Source of the DNA: Acidobacteriota bacterium
GTDB lineage: Bacteria > Acidobacteriota > Terriglobia > Bryobacterales > Bryobacteraceae
NCBI GenBank assembly: GCA_005808865.1
Contig: SYKU01000121.1
Location: 1 to 39,426, forward strand
DNA length: 39,426 nt
Reading direction: 5' to 3'
The notes below the pieces were generated by a model. It was not told where the DNA came from, ran no database searches, and saw nothing but the letters and a program-made list of their open reading frames with translations. Numbering within the stretch: the stretch's first letter is position 1; every line of letters starts with the position of its first letter. The translations under genes were made by a program, and so were the position numbers. This document shows positions 33,552 through 39,426 of this stretch, piece after piece.

Positions 33552-33566
33552 AACCTGGGGGTTTTA
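33549..33566 (+). promoter_or_regulatory. Hairpin in the receptor gene leader
   Basis: TAAAACC-TGGG-GGTTTTA forms a 7-pair stem with a 4-base loop, 45 bases before the receptor start. There is only a short A/T run after it, so it is weak as a terminator. It could stabilise or control the leader RNA; that is inference. Confidence 0.45.
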
Positions 33567-33610
33567 AATTAATGCGTCGGCTCACTTCAGGAAACGGAAG
33601 GAATGTCCAG

Positions 33611-36600
33611 ATGAATACGAAAACGTTTGCTTTAGCATTTTGCTTCACCGGGCTTTACGGCGCGGCGTTGAATGCGCAGGGCGTTGGAGTCGGCAGCATT
33701 ACGGGGTTCGTGGGAGATGCATCGGGCGGCGTCATGGCCCAGGCGAAAATCGAGGCCAGAAACGTGGCGACTGGCGTGATCAGCAGCGCCGTCTCAAACG
33801 AGGCGGGCAGCTACCTGATCGCAAACCTGATTCCCGGCGCCTACGTATTGACCGCCGATCGAGCCGGATTCAAAAGGTATGTCCGGTCCGGGATCACGGC
33901 CAGGGTGGGCGAGGTGCTTCGCATCGATTTTAGTATGGAGGTGGGCGCCGTCTCCGAGTCTGTGGACGTAGTGGGAGAGGCGCCGTTGGTGGCTACGGAA
34001 ACGGGCTCGCTGGGCCAGGTGATCGACAACCGAAAGATTACGCAACTGCCTTTGGGCGGCAGGAACGTTTATATCCTAATGGGGCTGGTCGCCGGCGCGG
34101 CGCCGGATAACAGCGGACGGCTCCGCATCAACGGGTCCCGTTCGCGCAGCAATGAGTTCCTCGTCGACGGAGTCACGCAGGTGATTCCCGAGACGCGCTC
34201 AGGCCAGATCGCGGCGCCTCCGCCCGACAGTGTCGAGGAGTTGAAGATCTTGACCAGTTCCTTCTCCGCCGAGTACGGCAACTCCTCCGGGGGGCTCGTG
34301 AACGTCGCCACCAAGTCCGGGACAAACCAGGTGCGCGGCGTCCTTTGGGAGTTCCTGCGGAATGACAAGCTGAACACCCGTAATTTCTTTGCGCCTGTTA
34401 CGGCCGCCAAGCCGGTGCTTCGGCAGAACCAGTTTGGAGCTGCGGGCGGGGGACCCGTCTACATCCCGCGCGTCTATGATGGGAGGAATAGAACCTTTTT
34501 TTTCGCCGATTACGAGGGCGTCCGGGTCCGGCAGCAGCGCGTGTTCAATATTTCTGTTCCGACGGCGAACATGCGGGCGGGGAATTTCTCGGAGTTCCTG
34601 GGAAACAGTATCGGCACCGACGCCCTGGGCCGCTCTGTTGCCCAGGGGCAGATCTACGATCCGGCTTCACAGAGCACGCAGAGCGGACAGTTGGTACGGA
34701 ATCCTTTCCCTGGAAACATTGTTCCGTCCGCCAGATTCGATGCTCCAGCCGTCAAACTGCTCGATTTCTGGCCGGCGCCAACGCAGGGCGGCTTGGCGCA
34801 GAACTTCGTTCGGAATACCGCCACGGGAAACGACGGGAACCGGTTCGACGTCCGCGGCGATCACTCGGTCACTTCCCGGAACAGGATGTTCGGGCGATTT
34901 TCGCGCCTGAAGTCGGTGAACCTGCCGTCGGTGGCCTTTCGCGGTTCGGTAGGAGACACAGACAACGCCGTACTGGAGAAGACGCTGACCGGCGCCTGGA
35001 TCAGCACCCTGACCGCCACAAGACTCAACGAGTTCCGTATCTCCTACCTGGATTGGGAACGCCAGACGACGCCCTACCGGAAGGATGATAATGTGGCCCG
35101 GGAGGTTGGGATTCCGAACATCACTACCTCGGCCGGGGTCCCCTACATCGAGATCGCAGGCGTGCAACCGCTTGGCGGCGGGTTCAGCGGCACATTCAAC
35201 GTCGGCCGGGATAAGGTAATTTCACTCATCGACCATTTCTCGGTCATTCACGGGCGCCACTCGATTAAGGTGGGCGGCGAAGCCAGGATATACAGACTTA
35301 GAAACTTTCAGCCCGCGGCGTTGAACGGACATTTCATTTTCGCCTCGGCTCAGACCTCGCTGCCGGGAGCTTTCCAGGCAAGGACAGGGCAGGCCTTTGC
35401 CAGTTACCTGTTGGGCTTTGCCAATCGGACCCAGTACACACAGAAAGACCCAGGCCAGGAGGTCAACAACGTCACTTATGCTGGTTTCGTTCAGGACGAC
35501 GTCAAGCTGACCAAGCGCCTAACCCTGAACCTGGGGGTTCGCTACGAGTTGAACACGTTGCTGGAAGATGCTCGTGGCTTCCATTCCACTTTTGACCTGG
35601 CGACGGGACGCGTGCTGGCCGGAAATGCAAAACCCTCGGCCGCCCTGGACAAGAACAATCTCGGCCCGCGGTTCGGATTTGCCTTCGATATGTTCGGCAA
35701 CCAATCCACTGTGCTACGGGGCGGCTACGGGATATTCCACCAGCCCATTCAAGGCGGCGGCGGAAACCCGCTGTCCGGCGTCGTGAAGTTCCCCTTCGAA
35801 TTCACTTCCAACGCGATCACGCCCAACGGCCTGGATGCGGTTACGCGCCTGAGTCAAGGCCCGGTGCGCCAGGCCGAGTTTGACGCAACCGACCCAAGGC
35901 TCGGCTCCGGTACCCATGTCCAACTACAAACCCCTAACCTTGCTCCTTATGTGCAGCAATGGAATTTCGGGATTGAGCGCGCTGTGGGCCGCAACTCCGT
36001 ATTCGGCGCCAGCTATGTCGGCAGCGCCAGCAAGAAGCAGGAAAGCGGACGGAATGGTTATCTCAACCTGAACCAAGTGCCTCTGGCTGTCGTCCAGGCA
36101 GCCGGGCGCGCCCAGGGTACCGCCAATCCAAACACGACGCTCCTCCGGCCCTACCCCAACTTCAATGAAGTCCAGCCGCTGCTGCCGCGCTACGGAGATG
36201 GCAACTATCACTCGATGCAGTTGAAGCTGGAACGGCAGTTTCGCGGCGGCTTGAGCTTTCTGGCCAACTATACCTGGGCCAAGGCGATTGACAACAACGC
36301 GGAGATCTTCAATTTCACGGGAGGCTCCTGGCCCCAGGACGTTTATAATCTGGCCGCCGAACGGGCGGTGTCGACCGCAAACGTTCCGCATCGCTTTGTC
36401 GCCTCCTATGTCTGGGATCTGCCCTTCGGCGCTGGACGGCAGGTGCCCTTGACCGGCGTCCTCAACGCCATTGCCGGTGGATGGCAGATCACTGGAATCA
36501 CCACCCTTTCCGCCGGCCGGCCGGTGGACGTGGAGCAGTCCACCAACACGACGAACACTTTCAGCCTGATGCAGCGCCCCAACATCAGCGGGAATCCGAA

Positions 36601-36937
36601 TCTGTCGAGCGACGAGCGTACCCTGTCTCGGTTCTTTAACACGTCGGTCTTTTCCGCTGCGGCGCCATTGAATTTCGGAACTTCGCCGCGCAATCCGATT
36701 CGCGGACCTGGACTGGTGAACTTCGATGCTGCCGTGATCAAGGAATGGGCGTTCCAGGAGAGGCGCGCCGTCGAATTCCGGTTCGAGGCCTTTAACTTCA
36801 CCAACACGCCGCGCTTCGTCCTCGAAACGCGTACTACCTACAATCCGAACCTCCCCCTTGCCAGCCAGTCGTTCGGCCGGATCACCAGCGCAGGAGATGG
36901 ACGCGTGGTGCAGTTCGCCATCAAGCTGAGACTGTAG
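33611..36937 (+). CDS. Oar-like TonB-dependent receptor with carboxypeptidase-regulatory domain
   Basis: An outer-membrane protein of 1108 residues. I chose ATG 33611 (MNTKTFALAF), which begins a signal peptide ending LNAQ and follows AAGGA; the 98 codons before it in the same frame are IS630 remnant and leader. Domains: a carboxypeptidase D regulatory-like beta sandwich (about 25-115; GSITGFVGDASGGVM), a plug (about 120-250; GGRNVYILMGLVAGAAP, NEFLVDGVTQ), and a large beta barrel to the C-terminus (HVQLQTPNLAPYVQQWNFGI, YHSMQLKLERQFRGGLSFLA). No TonB box is obvious. The C-terminus is FAIKLRL, without the usual terminal aromatic residue. Such receptors are greatly expanded in Acidobacteriota and probably import or bind oligosaccharides. 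The gene precedes a secreted propeller protein. Confidence 0.9.
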   Translation: MNTKTFALAFCFTGLYGAALNAQGVGVGSITGFVGDASGGVMAQAKIEARNVATGVISSAVSNEAGSYLIANLIPGAYVLTADRAGFKRYVRSGITARVGEVLRIDFSMEVGAVSESVDVVGEAPLVATETGSLGQVIDNRKITQLPLGGRNVYILMGLVAGAAPDNSGRLRINGSRSRSNEFLVDGVTQVIPETRSGQIAAPPPDSVEELKILTSSFSAEYGNSSGGLVNVATKSGTNQVRGVLWEFLRNDKLNTRNFFAPVTAAKPVLRQNQFGAAGGGPVYIPRVYDGRNRTFFFADYEGVRVRQQRVFNISVPTANMRAGNFSEFLGNSIGTDALGRSVAQGQIYDPASQSTQSGQLVRNPFPGNIVPSARFDAPAVKLLDFWPAPTQGGLAQNFVRNTATGNDGNRFDVRGDHSVTSRNRMFGRFSRLKSVNLPSVAFRGSVGDTDNAVLEKTLTGAWISTLTATRLNEFRISYLDWERQTTPYRKDDNVAREVGIPNITTSAGVPYIEIAGVQPLGGGFSGTFNVGRDKVISLIDHFSVIHGRHSIKVGGEARIYRLRNFQPAALNGHFIFASAQTSLPGAFQARTGQAFASYLLGFANRTQYTQKDPGQEVNNVTYAGFVQDDVKLTKRLTLNLGVRYELNTLLEDARGFHSTFDLATGRVLAGNAKPSAALDKNNLGPRFGFAFDMFGNQSTVLRGGYGIFHQPIQGGGGNPLSGVVKFPFEFTSNAITPNGLDAVTRLSQGPVRQAEFDATDPRLGSGTHVQLQTPNLAPYVQQWNFGIERAVGRNSVFGASYVGSASKKQESGRNGYLNLNQVPLAVVQAAGRAQGTANPNTTLLRPYPNFNEVQPLLPRYGDGNYHSMQLKLERQFRGGLSFLANYTWAKAIDNNAEIFNFTGGSWPQDVYNLAAERAVSTANVPHRFVASYVWDLPFGAGRQVPLTGVLNAIAGGWQITGITTLSAGRPVDVEQSTNTTNTFSLMQRPNISGNPNLSSDERTLSRFFNTSVFSAAAPLNFGTSPRNPIRGPGLVNFDAAVIKEWAFQERRAVEFRFEAFNFTNTPRFVLETRTTYNPNLPLASQSFGRITSAGDGRVVQFAIKLRL

Positions 36938-37057
36938 GTCAAGCCTTCCGCCCGGGAATCGCCGATCACAGGACAACAGCGGAGATGGCCGGCACAACTG
37001 CTGCCGGAGAAGTTAGGCTAAGATTCGTATTGATTCTGAAGTTGAGGATTCAACCAC

Positions 37058-38281
37058 ATGACGTTACCGAGAAGACATTTCCTGTCAGCGCTTTCGGGGG
37101 CCCGCTTGCTGTTGGGCCAGGACAAACTGCCTCCCGTTCGCCCATTAACCAGGGGGCCGAAATATCACTGGTTTGGCTATTACGACAAACTCGAGTTCGA
37201 TCCAACCAGCCGTTATGTGCTTGGCATGGAAGTCGATTTTGAACACCGGTCGCCGGGTCCGGATGACGTAATCAAGGTTGGCATGGTGGATACGGGAGCA
37301 GGCGACCGCTGGACGGAACTGGGCGAAACGCGCGCCTGGAACTGGCAGCAAGGGTGCATGCTGCAATGGCTTCCTGGTTCAAAGGATGAAGTCCTGTGGA
37401 ACGATCGCGCTGCCGGCGATTATGTCTGCCATATCCTGAACGTACGGACGCGCAAGAAGCGAACCATCCCTTCGGCCATCTACGCCCTGAGTCCCGATGC
37501 CCGGTGGGCCGTGACCTGCGATTTCCGCCGCTTGAACCACTCACGCCCCGGCTACGGCTATGCCGGGCTCCCGGATCCCAACCGCGAAACCGCCATCCCG
37601 GAAGATGTCGGCATTTGGAAGGTGGATCTGGCTACCGGCAGGAAGCAGCTCATCATCTCTATTGCCGATGCCGCCAGGATTCCCTACCCGGGCGGATACT
37701 CCAAAGGCGCCAAGCATTGGTTCAATCATCTGCTCGTCTCCCCGGACGGAAAGCGGTTCATTTTCCTGCATCGCTGGCGCGGGGATAAGGAGGGGGCCGG
37801 CTTTTCCACGCGCATGTTCACTGCCGGGGCAGATGGCAAGGACCTGCACATCCTGGACCCCAACGGCAGGACTTCGCACTTTATTTGGCGTGATCCGCAC
37901 AATGTCCTGGCGTGGGCCGGACACCCATCGCACGGGGACAAGTTCTATCTTTTCCGCGACAAAACCAGCCAGGTGGAGGTCGTGGCGCCGGATCTCATGC
38001 CGCTCAACGGCCACTGCACGTACCTGCCCGGTAACCGGTGGATTCTCAACGATACCTACCCTGACCGGAATCGGCTGCAGCACGTCTATCTTTACGACAC
38101 CGTGTCTAAGGTCCGTCGTCCGCTCGGCGACTTTCACTCCCCAGCCGAATATACAGGCGAGTGGCGGTGCGATACCCATCCCAGGTTCAGCCCGGACGGC
38201 AAGAAAGTGGTCATAGATTCCGCACACAACGGCGGCAGGCAGTTGTACCTGCTGGACATCGGCGATCTGACATCCGCCTGA
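37058..38281 (+). CDS. Exported beta-propeller protein, oligogalacturonate-lyase-like
   Basis: A protein of 407 residues with a short Tat-like signal ([19 protein letters not shown]). The rest is a WD40/PD40-type propeller with repeated [15 protein letters not shown] and SPDGKKVVI blade motifs. [22 protein letters not shown] and [18 protein letters not shown] (each given in part by family memory) recall oligogalacturonate lyase (PL22)-like propellers, in which conserved His residues bind a metal; [11 protein letters not shown]-like and [11 protein letters not shown] segments also hold His. Activity on a sugar acid polymer is possible but not shown. It follows the TonB receptor by 120 bases and may share its regulation. 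Confidence 0.75.
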   Translation: MTLPRRHFLSALSGARLLLGQDKLPPVRPLTRGPKYHWFGYYDKLEFDPTSRYVLGMEVDFEHRSPGPDDVIKVGMVDTGAGDRWTELGETRAWNWQQGCMLQWLPGSKDEVLWNDRAAGDYVCHILNVRTRKKRTIPSAIYALSPDARWAVTCDFRRLNHSRPGYGYAGLPDPNRETAIPEDVGIWKVDLATGRKQLIISIADAARIPYPGGYSKGAKHWFNHLLVSPDGKRFIFLHRWRGDKEGAGFSTRMFTAGADGKDLHILDPNGRTSHFIWRDPHNVLAWAGHPSHGDKFYLFRDKTSQVEVVAPDLMPLNGHCTYLPGNRWILNDTYPDRNRLQHVYLYDTVSKVRRPLGDFHSPAEYTGEWRCDTHPRFSPDGKKVVIDSAHNGGRQLYLLDIGDLTSA

Positions 38282-38515
38282 CCCGGAACCCCACGCGGGT
38301 GCCATGTCCCCCCAGGTGGTTCGCGGTAAGGCGAGGAAACAGGCGCCGGGGGCCGCAGCCAAGGGGAATCTCCCACCACCCAGGGCGGCGAGGAGTTGAT
38401 GGCGCAGGTACTACGCGACCACGGCTGTTCCATCGATCGCATACCCAGTGCGGCTGGTTGCGGCCCGGCCGCCGGATGCCCAATTCAGCGAGCGACGCGA
38501 CTATAAGACCTACCA

Positions 38516-38935
38516 AGTTCAACTGGTCGAAGATGCGACCTTGGTAGGGTTCAATGATTTCAACGATCAGCTTGACGATGCTCGTGGGCGTGAAGAACTC
38601 GCCGCCCTTCTGCCCTTCCGTCATGGCGAACTTGCCGAGGAAGTATTCGTATATTTTCCCGAATGCATCGCCTTCGCTGTGCATAGGCACGGAGGCGAAG
38701 TTCTTCAGCAGGGAGACGACCAGGTCCTTGTCAAGACGGTTGTACGTCCGTGGCAGAACGTCTTTCAAATCCTCGTTGTCCGCTTCAATGGCCCTCATCG
38801 CATCGTTGATGGCCTTGCCGATGTCGGCACCTTCCGGCAAGTTCAGCAGGTTCGAGAACCGGGCGGTCTCTGGCAGGAAGAGGACTCCCTGCGCTTGGTA
38901 ATCAGCTTTGCCGATGGTGCGGCGTCCGCTGCCCT
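38516..38935 (-). pseudogene. hsdM: Internal fragment of a type I methyltransferase gene (hsdM)
   Basis: The frame reads [68 protein letters not shown] and [20 protein letters not shown], which is the N-terminal to central part of HsdM. It breaks at GRIFD, exactly before the PACGSGGMF S-adenosylmethionine motif; the NPPF catalytic motif and the C-terminus are gone. The upstream end meets a TAA, and nothing like the usual HsdM N-terminus follows. The product would be inactive. It lies beside a RepA remnant, which suggests a degraded mobile element. Confidence 0.8.
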
Positions 38936-39026
38936 GCTTGCGAACTTCTCCTTGGCCTTAGCGAACTTACGGTGGCGATCAACAGGTTCGACCAGCAGGG
39001 CCAGGCGTGGTTGACATCAGTTACCT

Positions 39027-39426
39027 TTCATCTCTTTCCTGGATGGTTCGATCCCAATTTTATCGCTTTCGATGAGCGTTTTGACCCCTGCAAGTTGTGG
39101 GACTGTTTCCATCACTCTTCCTGGTCTGCTCTCTCTGTCGTCGAATGTTCTTTCGCTGAGATTCAAACGCCTCGAAAAGTTCTGCAATAGGAATTCGTGT
39201 GGTGTTCTTGATCGTTGCTGCTTTGTACACGATGAAGGGATAGGCGTCCAATGCTAAAGGCTTGTTTTTTAGAATTTTTACCAGTTCCATATCCACTGGA
39301 ATTGGGTGCTTCTGGATTTCGTCGAAGAACTCCTGTGACAGAGTGATCTGGTTCTTCGGGAGTCCATCTATCCGTGGTTGATCGGGTGGAGACTCTTTGT
39401 CGGTTCTGGTGCAAACTCTTTCCGAA
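39027..39426 (-). pseudogene. C-terminal part of a plasmid RepA-like replication protein, frameshifted
   Basis: Runs off the right edge. The frame reads GLPKNQITLSQEFFDEIQKH, PIPVDMELVKILKNKPLALD and IPIAELFEAFESQ, which matches the C-terminal winged-helix part of plasmid RepA proteins (RepA_C; family pattern SxxFFxEIxxHPxPxDxxxLxxLKxxPLALD). After QREQTRK the homologous end (METVPQLAGVKTLIESDKIG, then MKGN and a stop at 39027) is one base out of frame, near 39110. It therefore looks inactive, or has a sequencing error. The N-terminus lies outside the window. Confidence 0.65.

Noticed and set aside
33549-33566. Rho-independent terminator before the TonB receptor.
   Set aside because: The stem is short and A/T-rich and there is no T run after it.
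35924-36997. Long minus-strand open frame of 357 codons under the TonB receptor.
   Set aside because: It is a shadow of the receptor's codon pattern, with no domain or start signal.

Overview
The window looks like a chromosomal segment of a GC-rich Acidobacteriota bacterium, most like the Solibacter/Bryobacter group. The basis is the gene content: an Oar-type TonB-dependent receptor with an N-terminal carboxypeptidase-regulatory domain, many twin-arginine (Tat) exported sugar-type enzymes (TIM-barrel isomerases, Gfo/Idh/MocA, enolase superfamily, SelA-like PLP enzyme), caspase/TPR proteins and a DUF7009 protein. This is inference from families; no search was run.

Layout. 1-2650: a TPR lipoprotein behind a repeat-rich leader. 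3024-7481 (minus): a three-gene operon for an exported molybdenum oxidoreductase, made of a Tat ferredoxin subunit with one cluster apparently lost and a C-terminal CxxCH, a catalytic subunit carrying one frameshift, and DUF7009. 7945-8317 (minus): a complete selenocysteine tRNA (selC) beside a broken transposase. 8362-24330: a patchwork of small operons for exported or periplasmic catabolism. These are a TIM-barrel isomerase; an MBL hydrolase; DUF3311 plus a sodium:solute symporter; an exported beta-carbonic anhydrase; TIM barrel/S1-P1 nuclease/Gfo-Idh with overlapping stops and starts; a small secreted protein plus D-aminoacylase-like amidohydrolase; a creatininase-like protein; a SelA-like enzyme plus an enolase-superfamily enzyme; and a bicupin plus a YdjM-like membrane hydrolase. 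24661-30264: a cassette of CHASE2-adenylate cyclase, a secreted FecR-like/caspase/TPR protein and a second secreted caspase, followed convergently by RmlD and a PilZ protein.

31573-33610 is a gene graveyard: a 5' fragment of carA, a decayed IS1380-type transposase, the 3' end of a cytochrome c gene, and the first codons of an IS630-type transposase that run in frame into the TonB receptor. The receptor is followed by a secreted beta-propeller protein. The right end (38516-39426) holds an internal piece of a type I methyltransferase gene (hsdM) and a decayed plasmid RepA C-terminus, which suggests an integrated and degraded mobile element.

The most unusual pieces are the cyclase-caspase-caspase cassette, in which sensor domain and proteases should all lie in the periplasm; the ferredoxin in which exactly the four cysteines of one cluster are missing; and selC without any visible selenoprotein gene nearby.
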